Shown: positions 1 to 8,849, numbered from the stretch's first letter. The stretch: DNA of 64,000 bases from Aliiglaciecola sp041538045 (GCF_041538045.1 NZ_JBGOSE010000009.1:104311-168310); one strand, 5' to 3'. Made by a program: numbers and translations. Notes: a model not told the origin generated them from the sequence alone.

Positions 1-78
1 AACATGTGTTTGAAATTGAAAAAACACTTGTTGCCATGGATTGATTGTTGGCTATCACCGGGATAATTCACCATTTCA

Positions 79-165
79 CTGGACTAAAGTCCAGCCTACA
101 GACCTATTCGCTTATCTCACTACAGTCACAGAACCTGTAGCTCAGATTAAATCCCGAGCTACAGG
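79..165. repeat. REP-like hairpin pair (left edge)
   Basis: Two perfect hairpins lie close together. The first is CTGGACT, loop AA, AGTCCAG (79-94), followed by CCTACAG. The second has 10-bp arms CCTGTAGCTC (134-143) and GAGCTACAGG (156-165) around a 12-nt loop. The layout, a 'CTAAAG' hairpin followed by CTACAG and then an inverted CCTGTAGCTC unit, is the same as in the repeats at 63859-63987. This suggests a dispersed REP/BIME-like family. The assignment is by eye; no genome-wide copy count was possible. Confidence 0.6.
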
Positions 166-186
166 GGTGCTCGAATTACACAAAGG

Positions 187-203
187 TGCGACAATATGTC
201 GCA
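187..203. promoter_or_regulatory. Palindromic operator candidate upstream of the copper receptor
   Basis: A perfect inverted repeat, TGCGACA-ATA-TGTCGCA, lies about 62 bp upstream of the preferred GTG start (265) of the TonB receptor. Symmetry and position fit a dimeric repressor or activator site. I do not recognise the cognate regulator. If translation began at the ATG at 196, the palindrome would overlap that start, which is one reason to prefer the GTG. Confidence 0.45.
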
Positions 204-264
204 TTCTCGAGAGCGAACTGCCCCGCTATACTGCTACTATTTTATACTCAAAAGGTTCAAATTA

Positions 265-2388
265 GTGTCAGTAACAACCAGTAATCTAAACAATTTCCAG
301 AAACTTTCCCCTATTGCCTTAGTCATCTGCACATGTTTTTTAAATTCCCCTGTATATGCAAATGATGAAACCGAAGTCGTAGAAGTTATAGGCTATAAAC
401 CCCAAGATAAAGTGCTTTTGGGTTCGCCAGAAGCGCTACTAGAACAACAAGGTGTGAGTTTTTCGGCAGCCGGTGGGATGTCCAGCTTACCAGTACTTAA
501 CGGTATGATGGGGGATCGCGTTAAGGTGTTGGTAGATGGTGCCGATGTTACCGCTGCCTGTGCAAATCATATGAATCCACCGCTATCCTATATTTCTGCC
601 AATCAAATTAAGACAATTTCAGTAATTGCCGGCATTTCACCGGTAAGTTCGGCAGGAGACAATATTGCCGGTGTAATAGAAGTGAACACCATAAACCCTC
701 AGTATAGCGACAGTGAAAATATAGGCTGGCAATCAGGCTATGCTTCGGCGGAGTACCGCAGTGTTAACGACGCCATGCTAATTGGTTTAGGCGTACACTT
801 GTCAAGTGATTCAATCAGTCTGGATTATCAAGGTGCCTATGAAGATGCATCAAGTTATGATGATGGCAATGGTGAGCAAGTGCGCGATACGCTTTACCGT
901 GCACAAAACCATGCCCTAACTGCCGCATTTAAAGATCAGCAACAGCAACTGGCAGTTAAACTAACCCATCAATATATCCCTTTTCAGGGCTTTGCAAATC
1001 AATACATGGATATGACTTACAACCAAAGTTATGGGCTAACCACACAATATTTGCGTGAGTTACAAAATGGCGATTTCCAGGCACAATTCAATTGGCACCA
1101 AGTTGAACATCGCATGGGCTTTTTTACACCAGAAAAAACTGGCATGATGCCGATGAATACTGAATCTGATGACTACAGTGCGAAATTACGCTGGCGTCTC
1201 CCTACCTCCGATAACCAAACTTGGTTATTGGGTGCAGAATGGTTTGCTTATCGACTTGAAGATTGGTGGCCGGCCGTCGCAGATTCTGCAATGATGGGAC
1301 CAAATGATTACTACAATATACATGATGGTGAGCGCGACCGCTTGGCTATCTATGCAGAAAGCATTTCCCAGTTAGCCAACCAATGGACAATCTCAGCAGG
1401 CGTGCGGGTTGAAAATGTGTCAACCGATACCGGTGAAGTGCAGTCATACAATTCTATGTCGATGATGGGCATGCCGAATGAGGACTATGCCGCCAGCCTG
1501 ACATTCAATGCAGCAGAACGAGATCGTTCAGATACATTAGTGGACATATCCTTGCTTGCATCTATTCCCCTCAATAGCCAGCAAACTTTAGAACTGGGTA
1601 TCGCACGCAAAAACCGCGCACCAAACTTATACGAACGATATAGTTGGGGCCGCGGTAATATGGCTATGACCATGATTGGCTGGTTTGGCGATGGTAACGG
1701 CTATGTGGGAGACATTAATTTGGACCCTGAAACGGCAGTAACCATCAGTGCCGGATACCAATATGCTAGTACAGATGAAAGTTGGCAGTTTTCCATAACC
1801 CCTTATTACACCAAAATAAACGACTATATTGATGCGCAAGTTATCGGTAGCTTTAGCGCATTTGGCCAAACAGATAACCCTGATGCCACCCGTAACCTAC
1901 TTGAGTTCATTAACGAAGACGCCACTCTGTATGGTGTGGATATCCAGGCACGTAAACAAATTGTAGACGATGCGCAATTGGGCCAGTGGAGCTTACAAGC
2001 CGATATTAGCAGTGTGCGCGGTTCTCGCGACGACAGTGGCGAAAGTCTTTATCAAATTAACCCCATCGAAGCGAAACTGAGTTTGCAGCACAAGTTAGCT
2101 AACTGGCAAAATAGCTTAAGTGTTCAGTGGGTAGACAGCAAAGAGCGTGTTGACTCTCGTCGACTCGAAAATACCACCGTAAATTACACATTAGTAGATA
2201 TCGCAAGTCAGTATCATTGGCAACATATGACCTTAAGTGTGAGTATCAATAATCTTCTGGATGAATACTATGAATTGCCACTAGGTGGCGTCAGCGTAGC
2301 AGATATAAGAATGGGTGAAAGCTCCGATTTTGCCCAGCTAGCAGGTAAAGGTCGCTCGATTAACCTTGGCCTTCGTGCTAGTTTTTAA
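265..2388 (+). CDS. TonB-dependent copper receptor, OprC/NosA-like
   Basis: This encodes an outer-membrane TonB-dependent receptor of about 707 residues: a Sec signal peptide ending near PVYA|ND, an N-terminal plug, a beta-barrel and the usual C-terminal Phe. A CxxxM motif (Cys99, Met103) followed by NPPLSYI, and an HxM motif (His282, Met284), correspond to the copper ligands known in Pseudomonas OprC. The spacing of about 180 residues is also close to OprC. The barrel is rich in Met. Start choice: an in-frame ATG at 196 would add about 23 residues and spoil the signal peptide. The GTG at 265 has AAAGG about 10 bases upstream and gives a clean signal sequence. The likely role is copper uptake across the outer membrane. 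No copper chaperone or ATPase gene is adjacent. The OprC assignment is motif-based; the broader TonB-receptor call is near certain. Confidence 0.88.
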   Translation: MSVTTSNLNNFQKLSPIALVICTCFLNSPVYANDETEVVEVIGYKPQDKVLLGSPEALLEQQGVSFSAAGGMSSLPVLNGMMGDRVKVLVDGADVTAACANHMNPPLSYISANQIKTISVIAGISPVSSAGDNIAGVIEVNTINPQYSDSENIGWQSGYASAEYRSVNDAMLIGLGVHLSSDSISLDYQGAYEDASSYDDGNGEQVRDTLYRAQNHALTAAFKDQQQQLAVKLTHQYIPFQGFANQYMDMTYNQSYGLTTQYLRELQNGDFQAQFNWHQVEHRMGFFTPEKTGMMPMNTESDDYSAKLRWRLPTSDNQTWLLGAEWFAYRLEDWWPAVADSAMMGPNDYYNIHDGERDRLAIYAESISQLANQWTISAGVRVENVSTDTGEVQSYNSMSMMGMPNEDYAASLTFNAAERDRSDTLVDISLLASIPLNSQQTLELGIARKNRAPNLYERYSWGRGNMAMTMIGWFGDGNGYVGDINLDPETAVTISAGYQYASTDESWQFSITPYYTKINDYIDAQVIGSFSAFGQTDNPDATRNLLEFINEDATLYGVDIQARKQIVDDAQLGQWSLQADISSVRGSRDDSGESLYQINPIEAKLSLQHKLANWQNSLSVQWVDSKERVDSRRLENTTVNYTLVDIASQYHWQHMTLSVSINNLLDEYYELPLGGVSVADIRMGESSDFAQLAGKGRSINLGLRASF

Positions 2389-2426
2389 TGAGCTTGAAGC
2401 CTTAGCAAAATAAACAATTGCGGTCA

Positions 2427-2457
2427 GGATGTTGCCAGGCTACAAGTGGCGACATCC
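2427..2457 (+). terminator. Hairpin downstream of the copper receptor
   Basis: GGATGTTGCC (2427-2436) can pair with GGCGACATCC (2448-2457) through one G-U pair, about 40 bases after the receptor stop codon. There is no immediate T-run, so it may be an RNA-stabilising 3' hairpin rather than an intrinsic terminator. Confidence 0.35.
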
Positions 2458-2664
2458 ACCAGCGAATAATAGTGGCTTAGTTTTTTCTTGACCTTGAATA
2501 TATTCATTAGGTTTTTATTCAATTGTGCTAAACAGCCTCAGTCTCATTTGAAAACCGTTTTCTAATTAATAATAATCCAAACCGCGTCAATACATTTTGC
2601 TATTTGGTTTGATCTATCGGTTTTTCGATAAAATCGAGTGTCCCAAATCTAGCCACTCTCGATT

Positions 2665-2938
2665 TCATTTCAGACTGAATACCACACCTGAAACAATAAT
2701 TACAAAAACGTCTATACATTGTTCATTTAACGCCTCTAATACCTCAATATCATTCATATTAGGCATGACTAAGTCAAGAATGACTAATGCAAATGATCCC
2801 TCGATTAGCGTATTGGTGGTTTCTTAGCCATTACTGACTAGTTCGAATTCACTGGCAAAGTTATTAGGAAGGCAACGCTCCACCATTTTACGCACTAACG
2901 CACTAATCTTCACAAATTAATACCGGAAGGCTCACCAT
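2665..2938 (-). pseudogene. Decayed response-regulator receiver gene
   Basis: Read on the minus strand from ATG 2938, the sequence gives MVSLPVLICED and then meets a stop. A frame change restores ALVRKMVERCLPNNF, and after one more in-frame stop (...VSNG*) it continues as LVILDLVMPNMNDIEVLEAL and VFVIIVSG before ending at 2665. These are the landmarks of a CheY-like receiver: the acidic pair near the N-terminus, the phospho-accepting Asp in LDLVMP, and the beta-4 Ser region. At least one frameshift, one nonsense mutation and the loss of the last third show it is non-functional. An inverted repeat (AAATCGAG 2631-2638, CTCGATTT 2658-2665) with T-rich sequence beyond it may be the old terminator. 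Plus-strand reading frames here are shadows of this relic. Confidence 0.75.
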
Positions 2939-3003
2939 CTCACCTTTTGTTATTATTATTGGATAGTTTTATGTTTCAATAGTGTTTTCTTCAACATTAT
3001 ACT

Positions 3004-4722
3004 GTGACCGAAGTTATGCCAAGCATTCAAGAAAAAGTCGCCTATCAGATACTTTATGGATTTGAGAAAAACTATCGTTGGTTTTGTCGAATTACCTCAG
3101 GAGCAAAACAGCGGTTTGAGCAAGCACAGTGGCAAGCAACTCAACTTGCAGTAAAAGAACGCATATCTATTTACGAACAAAGTTTGGCGGATACCATATC
3201 CGAAGTCTATGCACTTATAAATCCGCGCCAACAAAGCCATGCATTCTGGCACCAAGTAAAACATCTATTTGCGTTGCAATTGGAACAACACCCCCAATAC
3301 GAACTAGCCGAAACCTTTTACAACTCAGTGATAGGCAGATTGTATAAACACAATAAAATTGATGACCAAATCATGTTCGTCCTGCCTAGCCGTTGTTATA
3401 TCCCGGGACAAGACAAGCAAAAAGTGGTGAATAGCTTCGACACTAGCGGCACTGTTGGCTCAATGATGGAAGCAATTCTCGCTATCTACCGCTTTTCCAT
3501 TCCCTATGAAAATAAACAAAGTGATATAGAGCAACTTGATCGAGCACTAAGAGCGCGGCTAAATAAAGCTCAACTGGCATCAGTACATACTGTAGAGATT
3601 CTAAAACCGGTCTTTTTCCGAGGCAAAGCGGCATATTTGGTAGGCCGTATCTGCATGCCGGAAGAAACTCTCCCATTTGTCATTGCGTTATTAATTAACG
3701 ACGAAAAGCAATTGCAAGTCGATGCGCTGCTAACCAGCAATAAAGACTTGACTGTTATTTTTGGTTTTGCCCGCGCCTATTTCATGGCCGATACATTATA
3801 TCCAGCTGAAATCGTTGCATTTTTACAAGAATTAATGCCAAACAAAAAAAACTTCGAATTGTATATGTCCATCGGTCATTACAAACACGGTAAAACCGTC
3901 TTCTATCGAAACTTCCTACAACATTTAGACAATACAGATGATAAATTTACCATCGCCCCGGGAATTCGAGGGCTGGTAATGGCCGTTTTCCATTTACCTT
4001 CCTACGGAGTGGTCTTTAAAATAATCAAAGATGAATTTCCCGAAAGCAAAAGGGTCACTCGTGAACAGGTACGAGAGTGCTATCGTTTAGTGAAAACCAC
4101 GGATCGTGTTGGTCGCATGGCAGATACCCATGAGTATGTAAACTTCCGGCTCCCCAAAGACCGCGTAGAGCCAGAGCTATTGGAAGAGTTACTGGACGTT
4201 GCAAGTAAAAACATCGAGGTTAATGAAAACGAAATTATCATTAAACATGTTTATATCGAAAGAAAAATGACGCCGTTGAACATATTTTTACAAACAGAAA
4301 CCGATGAAAATAAAATCCACAATGCAATTAATGATCTAGGCTTTTGTATTAAACAAATAGCCGCGGCAAATATCTTTCCTGGAGATATGTTACACAAAAA
4401 TTTCGGGGTGACTCGCAATGGTCGCGTCATTTTCTATGATTATGATGAAATTTGCTTGATGCATCAGCGCACTTTTAGGGAACTGCCAAAATCAGATGAT
4501 CCTTTTGCCATGGATACACTTTCGGTATCACCGGAGGATGTTTTTCCTGAGCAGTTCGAACATTTTATTGTAGGAAAGCGTCATTTAAAGGATCTCCTTA
4601 AAAAATTACACCCTGACCTAATGACGGCAAAATACTGGGTTGAAGCTCAAAAAAAAGCCGCAACTGGGACAGTCCAGCACTTCACACCTTATAGTCCTGA
4701 ACTGCGTTTCAAGCGAGTGTAA
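3004..4722 (+). CDS. aceK: Isocitrate dehydrogenase kinase/phosphatase AceK
   Basis: AceK is a bifunctional cytoplasmic enzyme that phosphorylates and dephosphorylates isocitrate dehydrogenase to set flux between the TCA cycle and the glyoxylate shunt. At 572 residues it matches the family (E. coli about 578). The regulatory N-terminal half resembles E. coli AceK (TSGAKQRFEQAQW). The kinase-like C-terminal half has the nucleotide loop APGIRG near residue 318, PGDMLHKNFG near 459-468 and DYDE near 479-482, which carry the catalytic and metal-binding acidic residues. The start is uncertain. GTG 3004 has no clear Shine-Dalgarno sequence, and a possible -10 element (TATACT, 2998-3003) abuts it. 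If that promoter is used, ATG 3016 (MPSIQEKV, aligning well with E. coli) is the real start. aceB and aceA are not adjacent. Confidence 0.95.
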   Translation: MTEVMPSIQEKVAYQILYGFEKNYRWFCRITSGAKQRFEQAQWQATQLAVKERISIYEQSLADTISEVYALINPRQQSHAFWHQVKHLFALQLEQHPQYELAETFYNSVIGRLYKHNKIDDQIMFVLPSRCYIPGQDKQKVVNSFDTSGTVGSMMEAILAIYRFSIPYENKQSDIEQLDRALRARLNKAQLASVHTVEILKPVFFRGKAAYLVGRICMPEETLPFVIALLINDEKQLQVDALLTSNKDLTVIFGFARAYFMADTLYPAEIVAFLQELMPNKKNFELYMSIGHYKHGKTVFYRNFLQHLDNTDDKFTIAPGIRGLVMAVFHLPSYGVVFKIIKDEFPESKRVTREQVRECYRLVKTTDRVGRMADTHEYVNFRLPKDRVEPELLEELLDVASKNIEVNENEIIIKHVYIERKMTPLNIFLQTETDENKIHNAINDLGFCIKQIAAANIFPGDMLHKNFGVTRNGRVIFYDYDEICLMHQRTFRELPKSDDPFAMDTLSVSPEDVFPEQFEHFIVGKRHLKDLLKKLHPDLMTAKYWVEAQKKAATGTVQHFTPYSPELRFKRV

Positions 4723-4729
4723 GCATCCA

Positions 4730-5728
4730 GTGAATCTAACCCAGTTAACATTAGGGGATTTAACCCAGCAGCTCGGTATTCAGCTGCCCTCTGCGGAGCA
4801 GCCATTAAACCTTACTTGGCGCAATGAGAATGATGTGCGTGTTTGGGTGAAGCGCGACGACTTGGTGCATCCGGTCATATCCGGTAATAAATGGCGGAAA
4901 CTGAGCCAAACCTTATTGCGCGCGGCACACTCACCACCGTCTAAAATCATCAGTTTTGGGGGCGGCCATTCAAATCATTTGCATGCATTAGCTTATAGTT
5001 GCCAAAGATTAGCGATCCCGTTATTGGCCATTGTTAGGGGAGATTATTCACAACATATGACCCCTATGCTCAGCGATATTAAACACTGGGGCGCAGAAAT
5101 TGAATGGGTGAATAAAATCACTTACGCGAAACGGGCTGACGCTAGCTACTTAGATCAGCTTAACGCAGAGCATCCCAATTCCTTGATTATTCCAGAAGGT
5201 GGCTCACAGCTTGACGCCTTGAACGGCGTAGCCTCTATTGTTGCAGAATTAACCCGGCCCTATGACATCATAGTGACACCTGTTGCCAGTGGCGGCACTA
5301 TGGCTGGTTTAATCCAAGGTACGCACAACAGTCGCTGCGATGTATTAGGCCTAGGTGTATTAAAAGGCCATGACTATTTACAAGAATTGGTCACTAGACT
5401 TCTACCCAGTGAGATACATCAACTAGGTTCTTCAGCACAAGAACCAACAGAACAAAAAAACTGGCAAATCAATTCAGACTTTCACTTTGGTGGATACGCC
5501 AAGAAAACACCCGAACTGGTCACTTTTTGTGAACAATTTGAGCAAGATTACCAGATCCCCATCGAACCCATTTATTCGGGCAAATTGTTTTGGGGTTTAC
5601 GCCAATTAATCGAAAATAAGAGTTTTCCACCAGGCTGTAAAATCCTTGCCTTACATACCGGTGGGCTGCAAGGTAAACGAGTTCAACAACCCGCAAAGAT
5701 AATAAGGAATCAAGATGCAGTGGACTGA
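4730..5728 (+). CDS. PLP-dependent ACC deaminase / D-cysteine desulfhydrase-like enzyme
   Basis: This is a cytoplasmic fold-type II PLP enzyme of about 332 residues. The PLP lysine lies in SGNKWRKL (Lys54), followed by the substrate loop FGGGHSNHLHALAY, and PVASGGTMAGL forms the phosphate-binding turn. The family includes 1-aminocyclopropane-1-carboxylate deaminase and D-cysteine desulfhydrase; both release ammonia and a keto acid, and the exact substrate cannot be read from sequence. An ATG at 4640 is in frame but lies deep inside aceK. GTG 4730, seven bases after the aceK stop, gives a normal family length. The 3' end overlaps pnuC by 14 bases, so the two are probably co-translated. Confidence is high for family, low for substrate. 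Confidence 0.85.
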   Translation: MNLTQLTLGDLTQQLGIQLPSAEQPLNLTWRNENDVRVWVKRDDLVHPVISGNKWRKLSQTLLRAAHSPPSKIISFGGGHSNHLHALAYSCQRLAIPLLAIVRGDYSQHMTPMLSDIKHWGAEIEWVNKITYAKRADASYLDQLNAEHPNSLIIPEGGSQLDALNGVASIVAELTRPYDIIVTPVASGGTMAGLIQGTHNSRCDVLGLGVLKGHDYLQELVTRLLPSEIHQLGSSAQEPTEQKNWQINSDFHFGGYAKKTPELVTFCEQFEQDYQIPIEPIYSGKLFWGLRQLIENKSFPPGCKILALHTGGLQGKRVQQPAKIIRNQDAVD

Positions 5729-6326
5729 ATGGCTAGCAGGTTTCGCAGGCGCGTCTCCCATAGAATGGATAGCCACCGTCAGCGGCTTTTTGTGTGTATT
5801 CCTGATCATAAAACGCAGTATTTGGTGTTTTTTCTTTGGTTTTATCCAAGTCAGTTTATACAGTTATATTTTTTACGACGTCAAACTCTACTCAGATATG
5901 ATTCTGCACCTGATTTACGTAGGCTTTCAAATCTATGGTTATTGGATTTGGTCTAAAAATTTAGATGATGGTGGTCATGTGGTTGTCCATCACGGCAGTA
6001 GGCAGTTGTATCTGCTAGCCGTAGCCTTGGCGATTGTTGCAACCGGGCTCTGGGGCTGGTTTATGGCCAGCAACACCGATGCCAGCTTACCCTACTTCGA
6101 TGCATTTACCACTTGCGTCAGTTTAATGGCTCAGTGGTTAATGTCCCATAAGAAGCTATATAATTGGAGCTTTTGGATTGTGGTGGATGTCGTTGCCATC
6201 TGGGTATATTGGCAAAAGGGTTTGTACCCAACCTCCGTTCTCTATTTATGCTTTTTAGTGATGGCTTGTATTGGTCAATATCAATGGTGGCGGATTTATC
6301 AAAAAAATACCGCACAGTTCGTCTAA
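5715..6326 (+). CDS. pnuC: Nicotinamide mononucleotide transporter PnuC-like
   Basis: A small inner-membrane protein (203 residues, about seven hydrophobic segments) of the PnuC family, which carries nicotinamide riboside-type vitamins by facilitated diffusion with metabolic trapping. The N-terminal IEWIATVSGFLCVFLIIKRS and the segment YVGFQIYGYWIW, rich in aromatic residues, are typical. The start ATG lies inside the end of the preceding PLP-enzyme gene (14-base overlap). No nadR-like kinase or TenA gene is nearby that would separate nicotinamide riboside from thiamine-type substrates, so the vitamin is inferred from the family only. Confidence 0.88.
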   Translation: MQWTEWLAGFAGASPIEWIATVSGFLCVFLIIKRSIWCFFFGFIQVSLYSYIFYDVKLYSDMILHLIYVGFQIYGYWIWSKNLDDGGHVVVHHGSRQLYLLAVALAIVATGLWGWFMASNTDASLPYFDAFTTCVSLMAQWLMSHKKLYNWSFWIVVDVVAIWVYWQKGLYPTSVLYLCFLVMACIGQYQWWRIYQKNTAQFV

Positions 6327-6438
6327 GTAACTTAGATTAGATGAATAAAGTGTCTATATTTTTGCATTCGCCTATTGCGTCTTTTGCTAGCAGTGTTAGC
6401 ATGCGCAAAATTTTCAGCTTGGATAAAAGGAAGCAAAT

Positions 6439-7641
6439 ATGTCTCGTGTTTTGATCATCGGTGCTGGCGGCGTTGCTGCAGTCACCATTAAAAAATGTGC
6501 CCGTATGCCTGAGCATTTCGATGAAATCTATTTGGCCAGCAGAACAGTATCAAAATGCGAAGCGCTACAAGCTGAAGTTGGCGCAGATCGCGTAAAAGCA
6601 GTTTTTGCCATTGATGCTGATAATGCCGCAGAAGTTGAAGCGTTAATTAATAAAGTAAAACCTGATTTGCTTATTAACTTAGCGCTGCCCTATCAAGATC
6701 TTCCTATTATGGATGCTTGTCTTGCGACGGGAACGAACTACTTAGATACCGCCAACTACGAACCTAAAGATGAAGCCAAATTTGAATATTCATGGCAATG
6801 GGCCTACCAAGACAGATTTAAACAAAAAGGCATAATGGCCCTTTTAGGAAGTGGGTTTGATCCCGGTGTAACTAATGTTTACACCGCCTATGCAGCTAAA
6901 CATTATTTCGATGAAATTCATTATTTGGATATTGTCGATTGTAATGGCGGCGACCATGGTCAAGCTTTTGCCACTAACTTCAACCCAGAGATCAATATCC
7001 GCGAAATCACGCAACGAGGACGTTTTTGGGAGAATGGTCAATGGAAAGAAACGGATCCATTGAGTGTCAGAGAAGATCTGGATTACCAAAACATTGGGGT
7101 CAGAGCATCATATTTGATGTTCCATGAAGAGTTAGAGTCTATTGTTAAACATTTCCCGAGTTTAAAACGTGCTCGTTTTTGGATGACCTTTGGTGATGCC
7201 TACTTGAACCACCTTAAGGTGCTTGAAGGTATTGGCATGACCAGCATTGAACCCATTGATTTCCAAGGCCAACAAATTGTGCCCCTTGAATTCTTAAAAG
7301 CCGTGCTACCAAATCCAGGTTCACTTGCCGAAGGGTACACCGGCATGACCTGTATCGGTACTTACATCACAGGTATTAAAGATGGCAAAGAAAAAACCAT
7401 TTTTATATACAACAACTGTGATCACGCAGCCTGTTTTGAGGAAGTGGGCGCACAAGCCGTTTCCTACACTACCGGTGTACCGGCAATGATTGGTGCGGCG
7501 CTTATGTTAAACGGTACCTGGAAAGGTGAAGGGGTATGGAACATGGAACAATTCGATCCAGACCCGTTTATGGAAATGCTTAATCAACACGGACTGCCTT
7601 GGCAGGTGTTAGAGTGCGAGCAAAGCCCGTTTAAACGCTAA
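6439..7641 (+). CDS. Carboxynorspermidine dehydrogenase (saccharopine dehydrogenase-like)
   Basis: A 400-residue cytoplasmic NAD(P)H oxidoreductase with an N-terminal Rossmann motif VLIIGAGGVAAV and the saccharopine dehydrogenase fold. In Vibrio-type polyamine synthesis this enzyme (CANSDH) condenses aspartate semialdehyde with diaminopropane or putrescine to give carboxynorspermidine or carboxyspermidine. The identification rests on whole-protein character, for example GSGFDPGVTNVYTAYAAKHYF and CNGGDHGQAFATNFNPEINI, and on the decarboxylase gene nspC that follows after 14 bases. A good ribosome site (AAGGAAG) precedes the ATG. The window does not show which diamine is used, so norspermidine versus spermidine as product is open. 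Confidence 0.92.
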   Translation: MSRVLIIGAGGVAAVTIKKCARMPEHFDEIYLASRTVSKCEALQAEVGADRVKAVFAIDADNAAEVEALINKVKPDLLINLALPYQDLPIMDACLATGTNYLDTANYEPKDEAKFEYSWQWAYQDRFKQKGIMALLGSGFDPGVTNVYTAYAAKHYFDEIHYLDIVDCNGGDHGQAFATNFNPEINIREITQRGRFWENGQWKETDPLSVREDLDYQNIGVRASYLMFHEELESIVKHFPSLKRARFWMTFGDAYLNHLKVLEGIGMTSIEPIDFQGQQIVPLEFLKAVLPNPGSLAEGYTGMTCIGTYITGIKDGKEKTIFIYNNCDHAACFEEVGAQAVSYTTGVPAMIGAALMLNGTWKGEGVWNMEQFDPDPFMEMLNQHGLPWQVLECEQSPFKR

Positions 7642-7655
7642 TTGGGAGTCACACC

Positions 7656-8795
7656 TTGAGCGAGCAAATGTTAGACCCAACAGTCCCTTCACCATGTTAT
7701 GTGTGTGAAGAGTCTAAACTCGAACACAATTTACAAATAATGGAACGAGTACAGCGAGAAGCTGGGGTAGACATTATTCTTGCCCTCAAAGGTTTTGCCA
7801 TGTGGTCTACCTTTGATCTGGTGGGTAAATATTTAAAAGGTTGCACCGCCAGTTCAGTTTGGGAAGCCAAACTTGCCAAGTATGAAATGGGTCAAGAAGT
7901 CCATGCTTTTTCACCGGCCTATAAACCGGCAGATATGCACGAGTTATTACAGTTAGTGAATCACATTTCATTTAATAGTTTAACTCAGTGGCAGCGTTAT
8001 AAAGAGCAAGTTTTGGCTGCCGGGATATCTGCTGGCATACGCTTGAACCCTGAACACCGCGAAGCGGAAACTGAACTCTATGATCCCAGTGCACCTGGCT
8101 CACGTTTAGGCATTCGAGTGGCGGATTTAGAAGGGGCTGATTTAACGGGTATCGAGGGTTTTCACGTGCACAATTTATGTGAGTGTGATTCCTATGCCAC
8201 AGAACGAACCTTACTCGCAGTAGAAAAACGCTTCACAAAATGGCTGCCAGAGATTAAATGGTTAAATTTAGGTGGCGGTCACTTGATGACTAAACAGGGT
8301 TATAACCTAGAGCACCTAATTGACACCTTGATGCAATTCAAACAACGCCATCCACATATTCATATTATTCTTGAGCCAGGCTCCGCAGTGGCGTGGCAAA
8401 CGGGCTGTTTAGTATCTGAAGTAGTAGATATAGTGGAAAATGACGGGCATATTGCCATTTTGGATATCTCTGCCACCGGTCACATGCCCGATGTGCTGGA
8501 AATGCCCTATCGGCCTGAGGTGACAGACGCAGGGGAACCAGGTGAAAAAGCTTTTGATTATAAACTTGGCGGCAACTCCTGTTTAGCCGGTGACGTTATT
8601 GATACTTATAGCTTTGACCATCAATTAACAGTAGGCGAACGGATTGTGTTTGAAGATATGATCCATTACACCATGGTCAAAACCACGTTCTTCAACGGTG
8701 TTGAACACCCAGCCATTGGGATCATTGGAAAAAACGGGGAATTTAAGCTCATTCGTCAGTTCAATTATCAAGACTTCAAAAATCGGCTTTCTTAG
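7656..8795 (+). CDS. nspC: Carboxynorspermidine decarboxylase NspC
   Basis: A PLP-dependent decarboxylase of the alanine racemase-fold group (379 residues) that removes CO2 from carboxynorspermidine or carboxyspermidine to finish the alternative polyamine pathway. The PLP Lys is in ILALKGFAMWS (Lys45), EPGSAV supplies the phosphate-binding region, and the C-terminal GGNSCLAGD carries the catalytic Cys and Asp. The start is a TTG with GGGAG 7-8 bases upstream; the ATG twelve bases further on has no equal site. It is co-transcribed with the upstream dehydrogenase. A convergent gene begins its 3' end 54 bases beyond, with no clear terminator between. Confidence 0.94.
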   Translation: MSEQMLDPTVPSPCYVCEESKLEHNLQIMERVQREAGVDIILALKGFAMWSTFDLVGKYLKGCTASSVWEAKLAKYEMGQEVHAFSPAYKPADMHELLQLVNHISFNSLTQWQRYKEQVLAAGISAGIRLNPEHREAETELYDPSAPGSRLGIRVADLEGADLTGIEGFHVHNLCECDSYATERTLLAVEKRFTKWLPEIKWLNLGGGHLMTKQGYNLEHLIDTLMQFKQRHPHIHIILEPGSAVAWQTGCLVSEVVDIVENDGHIAILDISATGHMPDVLEMPYRPEVTDAGEPGEKAFDYKLGGNSCLAGDVIDTYSFDHQLTVGERIVFEDMIHYTMVKTTFFNGVEHPAIGIIGKNGEFKLIRQFNYQDFKNRLS

Positions 8796-8849
8796 TCCTT
8801 GCAACTCGACTAAACCTCATCCCCACTTTACTTATATCCTTAAGCGGTA

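Noticed and set aside
41..265. 74-codon plus-strand frame at the left edge
   Set aside because: It runs through the REP-like hairpins, has no ribosome site and shows no protein-like composition.
2597..2827. 76-codon plus-strand frame
   Set aside because: It is the antisense shadow of the response-regulator relic, which has clear homology on the minus strand.
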